Of a DNA stretch of 64,000 nucleotides, positions 52,048-60,872 are shown piece by piece; position 1 is the stretch's first letter, and every line of letters starts with the position of its first letter. The stretch lies in contig NZ_VDND01000011.1 in the NCBI RefSeq assembly GCF_007665395.1, positions 57,207 to 121,206 of the forward strand. The letters are read 5' to 3'. The stretch comes from Pseudomonas oryzihabitans (GTDB lineage Bacteria; Pseudomonadota; Gammaproteobacteria; Pseudomonadales; Pseudomonadaceae). A program made the translations under genes and the position numbers. A model generated the notes under the pieces. That model had not been told where the DNA came from, did not search any database, and worked only from the letters and a program-made list of their open reading frames with translations.

Positions 52048-52190
52048 GGTGATCTCGTCGGGCGAAGCGGGCGGCAGAGTACCGGAAATTGCGACCTGGA
52101 TAACGTCCGCTACGCTGGGGGTCTGCGTACTGTCGCATCCGGGGTGCAAGCTGCATCCTAGCTCCGATCGTCGGACCACCCGAGGAACCC

Positions 52191-53312
52191 ATGACAATAA
52201 CTGCTCTGCGTACCCTGATCCGTACCCTCATTCCCGGCACCCTGCTGGTCAGCCAGCTGGCGCTGGCCACCGAAGGCGATATCGGCCAGACCCTGGCCCA
52301 CCAGGCCGGCATTCCCTGGCCGGTGGTGATCGCCCATCGCGGCGCCTCCTTCGATGCGCCCGAATCCACCGCCCCAGCCTACCTGGTGGCGCGGGAGCTC
52401 GGCGCCGACTACCTGGAGCTGGACCTGCAACGCACCAAGGACGGCCAGCTCATCGCCCTGCACGACGATACCCTGGAGCGCACCACGGACGTCGCCAAGA
52501 AATTTCCGGAGCGCGCCAAGGCGCCGGTCAGCCAGTTCACCCTGGCCGAACTCAAGTCGCTGGACGCCGGCAGCTGGTTCAACCAGGCCCATCCCGACCG
52601 CGCTCGGCCGAAATTCGCCGGACTCAAGATCCTCACCCTCGACGAGGTCATCGACATCGCCGAAGGCGGGCGTAACAAGCCGGGGCTGTACATCGAGACC
52701 AAGCAGCCCAAGCTGTTCCCCGGCATCGAGCGTGACCTCAAGGCCAAGCTGACCCAGCGCGGCTGGCTCGGCCAACCCAAGGCCGGCGCCACCGGCGTGG
52801 CGGCCATGCCCGGGCGGGTGATCCTGCAGACCTTCGAGAAGGGCAGCCTGGAACTGCTGCAGAAGGAAATGCCCAATACGCCGAAGATCCTGCTGCTGTG
52901 GCTGGGTGACGACTACATCCCGGCCAAGGCGGGGCCGAGCTACGCCGAGTCGGGCGAGCCGAGCAAGGCGGCCTACTATGCCAAGCAACAGGTGCGTTCC
53001 GAGGGCGACTTCACCGCCTGGCTCGAATGGGCCAAGGCCCATGGCGCCATCGGCATCGGCCCCTCGGCCGCCCTGGAGGAGGGCGGCGACCAGAGCTATG
53101 CCGACCTGGTGAAGCCCTGGATGAACGACGTGGCCCATGAGCGCGGCCTGCTGGTGCATGCCTACACCGTGGACTCGGCGGTGGACTTCGCCCGCCTGGC
53201 GCCGCGCGGCGTGGATGGTTTCTTCAGCAACCGCAGCGCCGAGTTGCTGAAGTTCTACGAGCGCCCGGCCAAGCAGGCGCCGGGTGCGCTGCTCAAGCAG
53301 CTCGGTTACTGA
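52191..53312 (+). CDS. glpQ: Periplasmic glycerophosphodiester phosphodiesterase
   Basis: This 373-aa enzyme has an N-terminal signal peptide (MTITALRTLIRTLIPGTLLV, cleaved near LALA) and the GDPD catalytic motifs VIAHRGASFDAPESTAPAY (around 45) and LELDLQRTKDGQLIALHDD (around 80, Glu and Asp metal ligands, His). It hydrolyses phospholipid-derived glycerophosphodiesters to glycerol-3-phosphate and an alcohol in the periplasm. The importer ugpBAEC in this same window could take up the product. A NUDIX gene follows 52 bp later on the same strand. Confidence 0.93.
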   Translation: MTITALRTLIRTLIPGTLLVSQLALATEGDIGQTLAHQAGIPWPVVIAHRGASFDAPESTAPAYLVARELGADYLELDLQRTKDGQLIALHDDTLERTTDVAKKFPERAKAPVSQFTLAELKSLDAGSWFNQAHPDRARPKFAGLKILTLDEVIDIAEGGRNKPGLYIETKQPKLFPGIERDLKAKLTQRGWLGQPKAGATGVAAMPGRVILQTFEKGSLELLQKEMPNTPKILLLWLGDDYIPAKAGPSYAESGEPSKAAYYAKQQVRSEGDFTAWLEWAKAHGAIGIGPSAALEEGGDQSYADLVKPWMNDVAHERGLLVHAYTVDSAVDFARLAPRGVDGFFSNRSAELLKFYERPAKQAPGALLKQLGY

Positions 53313-53364
53313 GCCCAGGCGGGGAGGCCGGCCGGTCTCCCCGCCTCTCACTGGAAACCCTGTC

Positions 53365-53805
53365 ATGCCCATCGAAGCCTTCAACGGTGCCAAGCTGGCG
53401 CTGCTCTGTGACGACCAGATCCTGGTCTATCAGCGGGACGACAAGCCGGACATTCCCTGGCCCGGCCTCTGGGACCTGCCCGGTGGCGGTCGCGAAGCCG
53501 GGGAGACGCCCGCTCGCTGCGCCCTGCGCGAGCTGGAGGAGGAATTCGGCCTGGTGCTGGACGAGGCGCGGCTGACCTGGGGGCGGTGCTATCCGCCGCG
53601 CCAGCCGGGGTACCTGCCCAGCTGGCTGTTCGCCGGCCAGCTCGATGGCGCCGAGATCGCCACCATCCGCTTCGGCGACGAAGGCCAGCACTGGCGGCTG
53701 ATGACCCTCGCCGATTTTCTCGCCCATCCCCAGGGCGTGCCCCATCTGCAGGAACGCCTGCGGGACTACCTGGAGGCGCGGGAGGCGGCGACCGGCGTCT
53801 CTTAA
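53365..53805 (+). CDS. NUDIX hydrolase
   Basis: This 146-aa protein carries a complete Nudix box, GGGREAGETPARCALRELEEEFG (about residues 41-63, read as adjoining pieces), matching GX5EX7REUXEEXGU. It hydrolyses a nucleoside diphosphate linked to another moiety, with a divalent metal. The WPGLWDLPGGG lead is shared with MutT-like housecleaning enzymes. Substrate unknown. The ATG giving MPIEAFNGAKL was chosen over a frame extending back into glpQ. Confidence 0.9.
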   Translation: MPIEAFNGAKLALLCDDQILVYQRDDKPDIPWPGLWDLPGGGREAGETPARCALRELEEEFGLVLDEARLTWGRCYPPRQPGYLPSWLFAGQLDGAEIATIRFGDEGQHWRLMTLADFLAHPQGVPHLQERLRDYLEAREAATGVS

Positions 53806-53900
53806 TCCCGGCTGAATGAACGTGCGATAAGCGAGCAGGGGACAGGCACTCGGCTTAAGCTTTCTCCAGGCCCATCCGGGCCGTTCTGGAGATCTTCCCC

Positions 53901-54200
53901 ATGCGCCATTTCCTCTTGGCGTCGCTCTGTGCCCTGACCGTCACCGGCTGCACCGTCTACGACACGTCCCCGCGCTATTACAGCCGTCCCGCACCCCCTG
54001 CGGCGGTCTTCTACGGCACGCCGGCCTATCCGCCGCCGGCGGTCATCGTGCGACCCTATGGCTATGGCTACTACTATCGACCGGCACCGCCGCCACCGCC
54101 CCACTGGGGTCCGGGTCCCGGTTGGGGACCGCCGGGCTGGGGGCCGCGTCCGGGCTATGGTCCGCCCGGCTGGGGTCCGCGCTACGGTCCGCGGTGGTAG
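53901..54200 (+). CDS. Small Pro/Gly/Tyr-rich lipoprotein
   Basis: This 99-aa precursor has a short signal peptide with a lipobox (MRHFLLASLCALTVTGC), then a mature chain dominated by Pro, Gly, Tyr and Trp. The C-terminal third repeats a GPPGWGP / RPGYGPP pattern about four times. Such low-complexity lipoproteins are common in Pseudomonas envelopes, and their function is unknown. It stands alone between the NUDIX and ung genes. The tandem short repeats could vary in number between strains. Confidence 0.8.
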   Translation: MRHFLLASLCALTVTGCTVYDTSPRYYSRPAPPAAVFYGTPAYPPPAVIVRPYGYGYYYRPAPPPPPHWGPGPGWGPPGWGPRPGYGPPGWGPRYGPRW

Positions 54201-54267
54201 CGGGTTTGACAGGGGCAGCCGGCTTTTCTAGGGTGCTGCCCTTGTCTTGACCAGGAAGCCTCGAATC

Positions 54268-54960
54268 GTGGACGACGATCGCATCAAGCTCGACCCCCAA
54301 TGGAAAGCCGCGCTGCGCGACGAATTCGAGCAGCCCTACATGCGCCAGCTGGGCGAATTCCTGCGACGTGAGAAGGCGGCGGGCAAGGTCATCTATCCGC
54401 CCGGTCCGCTGATCTTCAATGCCCTCAATACCACCCCTTTGGATCGGGTCAAGGTGGTCATCCTCGGGCAGGATCCCTACCACGGTCCGGGCCAGGCCCA
54501 TGGTCTGAGCTTCTCGGTACAACCCGGGGTGCCGGCGCCGCCGTCGCTGCAGAACATCTTCAAGGAACTCAAGCGCGATCTGAACCTGCCCATTCCCAAC
54601 CACGGCTATCTGCAGCACTGGGCGGAGCAGGGCGTGCTGCTGCTCAACACCTCGCTGACGGTGGAACAGGCCAATGCCGGGTCCCACGCCAAGGCCGGCT
54701 GGCACCGATTCACCGACCGCATCATCGAAGTGGTCAGCGCCGAGCGCGAGAACCTGGTGTTCCTGCTCTGGGGCAGCCATGCCCAGGGCAAGCAGAACCT
54801 CATCGATCCGCAGAAGCACCTGATCCTCAAGTCGGCGCATCCCTCGCCGCTGTCGGCCCACCGCGGCTTCATCGGCAACGGTCACTTCGGCCGGACCAAC
54901 GAATTCCTGCGCAACGCCGGTCTCTCGCCCATCGACTGGGCGCTGCCGCCACTGGCGTAG
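54268..54960 (+). CDS. ung: Uracil-DNA glycosylase
   Basis: This 230-aa family 1 uracil-DNA glycosylase has the catalytic motif VVILGQDPYHGPGQAHGLSF (Asp around 63) and the HPSPLSAHRGF motif (His around 190). It removes uracil from DNA to start base excision repair. The GTG giving (M)DDDRIKLDPQWK was chosen, since homologues start at the same place and AGGAAG lies upstream; a TTG seven codons earlier is possible. Length is normal. It is monocistronic. Confidence 0.95.
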   Translation: MDDDRIKLDPQWKAALRDEFEQPYMRQLGEFLRREKAAGKVIYPPGPLIFNALNTTPLDRVKVVILGQDPYHGPGQAHGLSFSVQPGVPAPPSLQNIFKELKRDLNLPIPNHGYLQHWAEQGVLLLNTSLTVEQANAGSHAKAGWHRFTDRIIEVVSAERENLVFLLWGSHAQGKQNLIDPQKHLILKSAHPSPLSAHRGFIGNGHFGRTNEFLRNAGLSPIDWALPPLA

Positions 54961-54974
54961 GAGGGGCCTCCTGC

Positions 54975-55919
54975 TCAGGTCGCCCCTGCCGGCGCCGTCG
55001 TCGGCCGCCGTCGGTGGCACCGCAGGCACCAGCTCGTTCCGAGCAGAAGCAGGAGGATCGCCAGGGCTTCCAGGCGAGTCGGCCAGCGCCCGTTCCAGAG
55101 AAAGCCATAGGTCAGCGAGGCCAGGGTCTCGATGACGATGGCCTGGCCACTCAGGGTCAGGGGTAGCCGGCGGCTGGCCTGGTTCCAGCAGGCGCCGCCG
55201 ATGACCGAGGCCAGCAGCGCCACGCCCGCGGCCACCAGCAGTGGCTGCAGCCAGTCCGCCGGTGCCCGCGACGCCAGCTCCTCGCCCAGCAACCAGGGGG
55301 CGGCCAGCAGGGCCTGGGCACCGGTCATGCCGCCCAGCAGCAGGCCCCAATCGTGGACGCCGATCGGCGTCCTGGCCAGCAAGCGCGTGTTGACCACCGC
55401 GAACCAGCTCCAGGCCAGCAGGGCGCCACAGGCGCACAGCAGGCCCAGGGCGGGCCGCTCGCCGACGGCGGTGGTGGTCAGCGTCTCGTAGCTGATCAAG
55501 GCCACGCCGAGCAGCGCGCAGCCGAGCGACGGCCAGAGCCGGTCGAAACCCACGGCGCCCCTGTCATGTCGCCCGGCCAGGGCCACCAGCACGGGAATCA
55601 GGCCGACGATCAGGGTGGTCGCCGCGATCCCGGCTTGCTTCACGGCCACGCCGACCAGGGTGTAGTAGCACAGGTTACCGCCCAGGCTGAGCCAGAACAG
55701 GCGCGAGCCGTCGGACCAGGTCAGTTGCGTGCGAAGTTGGCGCCAGCAGGGCAGCAGCAACCCGAAAGACACCAGGCCATAGCAGAGGAAGCGCAGCACG
55801 GCGAACTGGGCGCCGCTGAGGTCCGGTACCAGAGCCGGGGCCAGGAAGATCACGCCCCAGCACAGGCCTGCCGCCAGCCCGTAGCCGATACCCACTGCCG
55901 ATAGTGCTCGTTCCTGCAT
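54975..55919 (-). CDS. EamA-family (DMT superfamily) transporter
   Basis: This 314-aa protein has ten hydrophobic segments in two EamA repeats, from GYGLAAGLCWGVIFLAPALV to about residue 290. The C-terminal tail is short and basic (RCHRRRPTTAPAG). It presumably exports a small metabolite or drug-like compound. It lies on the same strand as, and downstream of, an AraC regulator gene with about 100 bp between, which suggests control by that regulator. Convergent with ung, with 14 bp between stops. Confidence 0.87.
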   Translation of the reverse strand: MQERALSAVGIGYGLAAGLCWGVIFLAPALVPDLSGAQFAVLRFLCYGLVSFGLLLPCWRQLRTQLTWSDGSRLFWLSLGGNLCYYTLVGVAVKQAGIAATTLIVGLIPVLVALAGRHDRGAVGFDRLWPSLGCALLGVALISYETLTTTAVGERPALGLLCACGALLAWSWFAVVNTRLLARTPIGVHDWGLLLGGMTGAQALLAAPWLLGEELASRAPADWLQPLLVAAGVALLASVIGGACWNQASRRLPLTLSGQAIVIETLASLTYGFLWNGRWPTRLEALAILLLLLGTSWCLRCHRRRPTTAPAGAT

Positions 55920-56022
55920 CGCGCCGTCTCCACCGATTCGCCATCAGTGTGGCGGCGACGACGTGGAGCGGTCTTGCGCGAGACTGCGGGGATTTTTACC
56001 CTGACTGCTTAGCCGAACGGCG

Positions 56023-56748
56023 TTACCCGGGCAGTCGCTGGCCGCGCCGCCAGGCGGCCGGGCTGATGCCCAGGCGGCGGGTCATGGCGCGGGTCAGCGC
56101 GGCCTGGTCGGAAAAGCCGACGCGCAGGGCGATCTCGGCGATGGGCAGGCGACTGTCGCCCAGCCAGCGCTGGGCCTGCTGCAACCGCAGGTCGGTCAGC
56201 CAGGCCTGGGGCGTCTGGGCGAAGCGCTGCTGGAACAGCAGGTGCAGGCGGCTCAGGCCGACCCCCGCCAGGCGTGCCATGACCGGGTTGCGCCAGTCGC
56301 CGGCGGGTTGGGCGGTCACCTGCGCCAGCAGGCGGTCGAAGGCCGAGGCCGCGGTCGGTGCGGCGAGGGCGGCCAGCAGCAGGCGGGTCAGGTCGCTGGC
56401 ATGCAGGGCGAGGGCGGCTGCCGGGGTCAATTCGGCGAAGGCGACCAACTGCCGCGCCGCCGGTGGGATGGTCAGGCAGGGCCGCTGCCGTGCGCTATCC
56501 AGAATAGGGGCGGGCAACCAGTCGCTGGCGCAGTCGATCACCAGGAAGCGGCTGTCCGGCGCCGACTGCTGGGCATGGGCGCACCCGGGTGCCACCAGGG
56601 CAGCCAGGCCGGTATGCAGGCGCGCACCGCGGCCGCCTTCGACCTCCAGCTCCATGCCGCCCTGGATGGGCAGCACCAACTGGGCGAACGCATGGGCGTG
56701 GGGCTGGTGTTCGCCCTGGTAGCTCTTGATGGCGAGGCGTGGAGTCAA
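56023..56748 (-). CDS. AraC-family regulator
   Basis: This 241-aa protein has an N-terminal cupin-like domain (HPHAHAFAQLVLPIQGGMEL-type, around residues 13-75). The C-terminal AraC helix-turn-helix domain starts near residue 140, with LSRLHLLFQQRFAQTPQAW and IAEIALRVGFSDQAALTRAM. The start appears to be TTG preceded by AGGTG. It has the size and layout of regulators that control neighbouring DMT exporters in Pseudomonas. The adjacent DMT gene is the natural target; the inducer is unknown. Confidence 0.88.
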   Translation of the reverse strand: MTPRLAIKSYQGEHQPHAHAFAQLVLPIQGGMELEVEGGRGARLHTGLAALVAPGCAHAQQSAPDSRFLVIDCASDWLPAPILDSARQRPCLTIPPAARQLVAFAELTPAAALALHASDLTRLLLAALAAPTAASAFDRLLAQVTAQPAGDWRNPVMARLAGVGLSRLHLLFQQRFAQTPQAWLTDLRLQQAQRWLGDSRLPIAEIALRVGFSDQAALTRAMTRRLGISPAAWRRGQRLPG

Positions 56749-56816
56749 GGCGCACCTCGGTGCTGGGTAACGTCGCTGGCCGCGATCCTAGCACGCGGCC
56801 CAGGCGTCTTCGCGCC

Positions 56817-57299
56817 CTAGCGTACCGGCTGCAGCGGCAACTCGACCTCGCCACCGCTGCCCAGGTCGACCGCCACCGGGTCCTGGGTCAGGTACAGCGG
56901 GCGACCACCGAGGAGGATGCGGCCGCTGAGCAGGTAGCGCTCGCCGCTCTTGACCCGAGAGGGCGCGTAGTCGAGACGGAAGGGCACCTGGCCGGGCTGC
57001 TTGACGAACAGGGTGCGCTGGGCGAGGCGACCAGCCGGGGTATCGCCGGCGCTGGCACTGTAGAGGCTGACGGTGAGCTTGGCGGTGGGCGGCACCGGCT
57101 CGTTGGCGGTGAAGGTGGCCTGGCCGCTGAGGCTGGTCATGCTCGGCTGGGCCGGCACGCCTGGCGTCGTGGTCTGCGGCTGCTCGGTCGGCGGCAGTGG
57201 CTGGCCTGCCGGAGGCGGCGGCGTCGCGGGGCCGGGTCTCAGCCCGCTACAGGCGCTGAGCAGCAGCGAGGTGGCGAGCAGGGTGGCGATTCTCTTCAT
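56817..57299 (-). CDS. YbaY-family lipoprotein
   Basis: This 160-aa precursor has a lipobox signal (MKRIATLLATSLLLSAC), a Pro-rich linker (PPPPAGQPLPPTEQPQ) and a beta-rich YbaY-type domain from about residue 55 to the C-terminus. Residue Ser at +2 after the lipid Cys predicts outer-membrane localisation. YbaY proteins have no settled function. It lies 48 bp after the plsB stop, on the same strand; whether it is co-transcribed is unclear. Confidence 0.82.
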   Translation of the reverse strand: MKRIATLLATSLLLSACSGLRPGPATPPPPAGQPLPPTEQPQTTTPGVPAQPSMTSLSGQATFTANEPVPPTAKLTVSLYSASAGDTPAGRLAQRTLFVKQPGQVPFRLDYAPSRVKSGERYLLSGRILLGGRPLYLTQDPVAVDLGSGGEVELPLQPVR

Positions 57300-57347
57300 G
57301 GGTGGATCCTAGGTTGAAATCGACTGCTGTGACCTGCGCAGGCACTC

Positions 57348-59858
57348 TTAGTTGCCGATCACGGCGGGTGATTCCGGGTCCGGCAGGTCGGGGGCGTCGG
57401 GTCGATCCAGGGCCACCTGGCGGATCGACAGGCGAATCTCGGCGGGTAGCACCCGCTTGCCCGCGCCCTCGGCCAGTTCGCCGAGCAATTCATGATGGCC
57501 CAGGGTGCCGTCGTCGGCCTTGCGCAGCACGCCCTCGGCCAGCAGCGTCTGGATGAAGTGGCGGAACAGCGACTTGTCGAAGAATTCCGGGGCATTGAGG
57601 CCGTGCAGCACCGACAGCCGCTGGGCCATCACCGTGCAGAGCTCTTCCAGCTGCGGCGCGGTGAGGCTGTTCTGGCCGTGGTTGAGGATCAGCGCGGTGG
57701 TCATGTAGTAGCGCTGCAGGGTCTGCAGGATGGCGCGCGCCAGTAGGGTCAGGCGCACGAACTGCCGCGAACTGGGGGCCGCCCGTACGAAGACGTCGTC
57801 CTCGATCCGTAGCAGGCCGCGCTCCACCATGGCGTCCAGCCAGCCATCCAGCACCAGCGGCAGCTCCTCGCGCTCCCAGTGGATGAACAGCTCGGCCTGC
57901 AGGTAGGGATAGAGCGCCAGGGCGAAACGGTGGATCAGCTCGCGGGTCATCCGCCCGGTGTTCTGGAAGAAGCTGGCGATCAGTGCCGGGATGGCGAAGA
58001 GATGCAGGACGTTGTTGCGGTAGTAGGTCATCAGCACCGCATTCTGCTCGTCCAGGTAGAGGATGCGTCCCAGGGCGTCCTGCTGCTCGGCGAGGAATCC
58101 CAGGGCGCGCACCTCCTCGATGATGCTCTGGCCATCCCCCTCGGGCAGGGTGACGCTGGTGGAGTAGGGCACCCGTCGCAGCAGGTCCAGGTAGAGATCG
58201 ATGGCCCGTACCAGGGCGCCTTCGTCGAGGGCCTGGCGATGGGTCGAGAGCAACGCCAGGGCTACCAGGTTGACCGGGGTGACCGCCGCGGCGGCGTTGA
58301 TGCGGCGGACTACCCGTTCGCCCAGTTCATGGGTGACCGGATTGAACCAGGCCGGTTTGAAATCCTCGTCGAGGGGTTCGTCGCGCCAGCCCGGGCGGCG
58401 GGCATCGAGAAAGCCCTGCAGCGGGATGGGTTCGCCGAAGTTGACCCAGACCCGGCCGAAGCGCTGGCGCAGGGCACCGAACACCTTGACCAGGTCGAAG
58501 ATGGATTCCTTCTTCTTGGCCGCGCCGCGCAGTTCTCCAAGGTAGGTACGACCCTCGAAGACCTTTTCGTAGCCGATGTACACCGGCACGAAGACGATGG
58601 GACGGCGGGAGTCGCGCAGGAAGCTGCGCAGGGTCATGGCCAGCATGCCGGTGCGCGGCTGCAGGGTGCGGCCGGTGCGCGAGCGGCCACCCTCGACGAA
58701 GTACTCGGTGGAGAAGCCGCGGCTGAACAGGCTGTGCAGGTATTCGTTGAACACCGCGGCATAGAGGGCGTTGCCCTTGAAGCTGCGCCTCATGAAGAAG
58801 GCGCCGCCGCGTCTGAGGATGTTGCCCACCACCGGCATGTCCAGGTTGATGCCGGCGGCGATGTGCGGCGGCGTCAGGCCGTTCTGGAACAGCAGGTAGG
58901 AGAGCAGCAGGTAGTCGATATGGCTGCGGTGGCAGGGGACGTAGACCACGGTGTGCCCCGGTGCCATCTCCTGGATCCGCTCGATGTGGCTGACCGTGAC
59001 GCCGTCGTAGATGCTGTTCCAGAACCAGCGCAGGCCGACGTCCAGGCAGCGCACCACCGGATAGGAGAAGTCCGAGGCGATCTCCCGGGCATAGTGCGCC
59101 GCCTCGTCCTCGATGCGCCCCGGCGTGGCCTTGCGCTGGGCGATCTCCCGGGCGATGGTCGCCTTGACCTGGGGCGCCCGCAGCAGCCCGCGCAGCAGGG
59201 TGCGCCGGTGCGACAGGTCGGGGCCGATCACCGCCTGGCGTACGTTGCGGAAGTGGATGCGCAACTGGCGCATCACCAGGCGCTCCAGGCGTTGCGGGTC
59301 CGGGCGTTGCACGGCCAGAGCACCCAGCGACAGCGGCTTGGAGAATTGCACCCGGGTCAGCCGGCCCAGCACCAGGATGCGCGCCAGCTTGCGCAGGCGC
59401 CCGGTCACCACCCAGTTGTCCGCCCAGAGCAGCTTCCAGGGGCTGGTCTCGCGATCCGGGGACTGGCCCCAGAAGACGCTGACCGGCACCAGCTGGACGT
59501 CGCTCAACCCCTGCTCGGTCAGCGCCGTCACCACCCGCCGCAGGGTCGGCGGCACCGACCGGCGTGCCGGGCGGCCGCGCCAGTCCGCCTTGCCGATGGC
59601 GTTGAAGTAGGCCAGGGGTTCGGTCCTGCTGCCCAGCACCAGCGGGCGCAGGGGGCGCGGCAGCCCGGCCTTGCGGCATTCGCGGTCGAGTACCGCCAGG
59701 TCGCTCAGCGAGGCCTCGGGCAGCACATAGAGCACCGGCTTGGTGGGATCGATGCGGCTGAGCAGGCTGGCCGCCTGGGTGGTCTCCGAGCGGACCCAGA
59801 GATAGAGCAGGCGCTTGAGCAGCGAGAAGGCCAGCAGGCGCAGCGGCGAACGTGTCAT
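57348..59858 (-). CDS. plsB: Glycerol-3-phosphate 1-O-acyltransferase PlsB
   Basis: This 836-aa enzyme is of full PlsB length. It has the acyltransferase HX4D motif in VYVPCHRSHIDYLLLSY (around 311), the GINLDMPVVGNILRRGGAFF and FVEGGRSRTGRTLQP blocks that bind glycerol-3-phosphate, and VFVPVYIGYEKVFEG. It catalyses the first step of phospholipid synthesis at the inner membrane, using acyl-CoA or acyl-ACP. The ugp importer and glpQ in this window supply glycerol-3-phosphate, although the linkage is only metabolic. Confidence 0.95.
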   Translation of the reverse strand: MTRSPLRLLAFSLLKRLLYLWVRSETTQAASLLSRIDPTKPVLYVLPEASLSDLAVLDRECRKAGLPRPLRPLVLGSRTEPLAYFNAIGKADWRGRPARRSVPPTLRRVVTALTEQGLSDVQLVPVSVFWGQSPDRETSPWKLLWADNWVVTGRLRKLARILVLGRLTRVQFSKPLSLGALAVQRPDPQRLERLVMRQLRIHFRNVRQAVIGPDLSHRRTLLRGLLRAPQVKATIAREIAQRKATPGRIEDEAAHYAREIASDFSYPVVRCLDVGLRWFWNSIYDGVTVSHIERIQEMAPGHTVVYVPCHRSHIDYLLLSYLLFQNGLTPPHIAAGINLDMPVVGNILRRGGAFFMRRSFKGNALYAAVFNEYLHSLFSRGFSTEYFVEGGRSRTGRTLQPRTGMLAMTLRSFLRDSRRPIVFVPVYIGYEKVFEGRTYLGELRGAAKKKESIFDLVKVFGALRQRFGRVWVNFGEPIPLQGFLDARRPGWRDEPLDEDFKPAWFNPVTHELGERVVRRINAAAAVTPVNLVALALLSTHRQALDEGALVRAIDLYLDLLRRVPYSTSVTLPEGDGQSIIEEVRALGFLAEQQDALGRILYLDEQNAVLMTYYRNNVLHLFAIPALIASFFQNTGRMTRELIHRFALALYPYLQAELFIHWEREELPLVLDGWLDAMVERGLLRIEDDVFVRAAPSSRQFVRLTLLARAILQTLQRYYMTTALILNHGQNSLTAPQLEELCTVMAQRLSVLHGLNAPEFFDKSLFRHFIQTLLAEGVLRKADDGTLGHHELLGELAEGAGKRVLPAEIRLSIRQVALDRPDAPDLPDPESPAVIGN

Positions 59859-60229
59859 GGAGGGCTACCGGATTGACGAGGCGGCAGTGTGCCGGATGGC
59901 CTGGCGGGCGTAAAACCGCCCCTGTTGTCCAGACTTCGACCCGGCAGTCGCCTGCTTGTCCCCACTGTCGAAAAAATGCCGCTTAAATCGTCGAAAAGCC
60001 GGCACTGGCGCGGCTTTCAGCGGTGATGGCACTTTGCGTAAAGAACGTTGCTTTTGCCAAAAAAGCCATGCTTCATAAGCCGTCGGCAGCGTCCTGCCGA
60101 TGCCCGGACCAGGGCCGCCAACCCGGTGGCCGGTCCGGCGAAGGCTCTGCACCGATATAACAAGGCAACCCGATCGCCCAGCGGGCGATGGTCGGGGATA
60201 GGAAATCCAGAAAGCTTCGGAGAGATGTG
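59859..60229 (+). promoter_or_regulatory. plsB / cold-shock gene intergenic region
   Basis: This 371-bp gap between the divergent plsB and cold-shock genes contains no convincing gene. It holds a perfect hairpin ATCGCCC-AGC-GGGCGAT (60173-60189) about 40 bases before the cold-shock start. A long structured leader is usual for CspA-family mRNAs and tunes translation with temperature. This is inferred from the hairpin alone. The plsB promoter is presumably in the left half. Confidence 0.45.
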
Positions 60230-60442
60230 ATGGGTGAGCAACGCGAAACCGGGACCGTCAAGTGGTTCAATGACGCCAAGGGCTATGGATTCATTCAACG
60301 CGAAGGCGGCGCCGACGTGTTCGTTCACTACCGCGCCATTCGCGGCGAAGGTCACCGCTCCCTGGTCGAAGGCCAGCAGGTGGAGTTCTCGGTGATCGAG
60401 GGCCAGAAGGGCCTGCAGGCCGAAGACGTCGCCCGGGTCTGA
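60230..60442 (+). CDS. Cold-shock protein (CspA family)
   Basis: This 70-aa OB-fold protein carries both RNA-binding motifs of the family, KGYGFIQ (RNP1-type) and DVFVHY (RNP2-type), after the opening GTVKWFNDAKG. It binds single-stranded nucleic acid and acts as an RNA chaperone. GGAGAG sits 10 bases before the ATG; a start 14 codons upstream was rejected as longer than the family. Some family residues differ from CspA itself (REGGADVF), so it may be constitutive rather than cold-induced. Confidence 0.93.
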   Translation: MGEQRETGTVKWFNDAKGYGFIQREGGADVFVHYRAIRGEGHRSLVEGQQVEFSVIEGQKGLQAEDVARV

Positions 60443-60450
60443 GCCCACTG

Positions 60451-60475
60451 CGCGAGGAGCTCAGGGCTCCTCGCG
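60451..60475. terminator. Bidirectional hairpin between the cold-shock gene and a convergent gene
   Basis: CGCGAGGAGC (60451-60460) and GCTCCTCGCG (60466-60475) pair perfectly over 10 bp with a five-base loop. There is no strong U-run, but the position between two convergent stop codons suggests that it ends transcription from both sides. Confidence 0.6.
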
Positions 60476-60483
60476 ATCCCGCC

Positions 60484-60867
60484 TCACTCGGTCCGCCAGA
60501 CGATTTCCTCGACGCCCGCGTCCGTCACCTTCAGCCAGCGATCCGCGGCATCCTCCTCCTCTTCCTCGCTCCAGCCACTCGGCGCGCAGCGCACCTGCAC
60601 CTGCAGAGCCGCATAGGCATCGCGCGCGCAGGCGAGGTCGTCCACCCAGGGCGATACATCGCTTTCCAGCAGCAGGCTGTGCCACTTGCCCACCGCCTTC
60701 GGCAGCCAGGTGACCGGGATGGGCTCGCCGCCATAGCGCAGGATGCACTTGAAGGTCTGCCCGCGGGCCTCCCAGGCGCAGGGCATGGCGAACACCTGCT
60801 CGAGCCAGGCCGAAACGGCGTCCTGGTCGACGTCCTTGAGGTAGATTTCGATATCGGGCTGGCGCAT
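60484..60867 (-). CDS. Hypothetical protein, 127 aa
   Basis: I do not recognise the family. The start ATG gives MRQPDIEIYLKDVD and follows the rlmA stop by 5 bp. An acidic run (SEEEEEDAAD) lies near residue 108, followed by a conserved-looking end (VTDAGVEEIVWRTE). No signal or membrane segment is present. Being the last gene of a dapE-rlmA-this operon, it may be expressed with them. No function is proposed. Confidence 0.75.
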   Translation of the reverse strand: MRQPDIEIYLKDVDQDAVSAWLEQVFAMPCAWEARGQTFKCILRYGGEPIPVTWLPKAVGKWHSLLLESDVSPWVDDLACARDAYAALQVQVRCAPSGWSEEEEEDAADRWLKVTDAGVEEIVWRTE

Positions 60868-60872
60868 GGGGC

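Noticed and set aside
57879..59876. 665-aa open frame antisense to plsB
   Set aside because: Shadow frame; PlsB motifs are complete on the minus strand.
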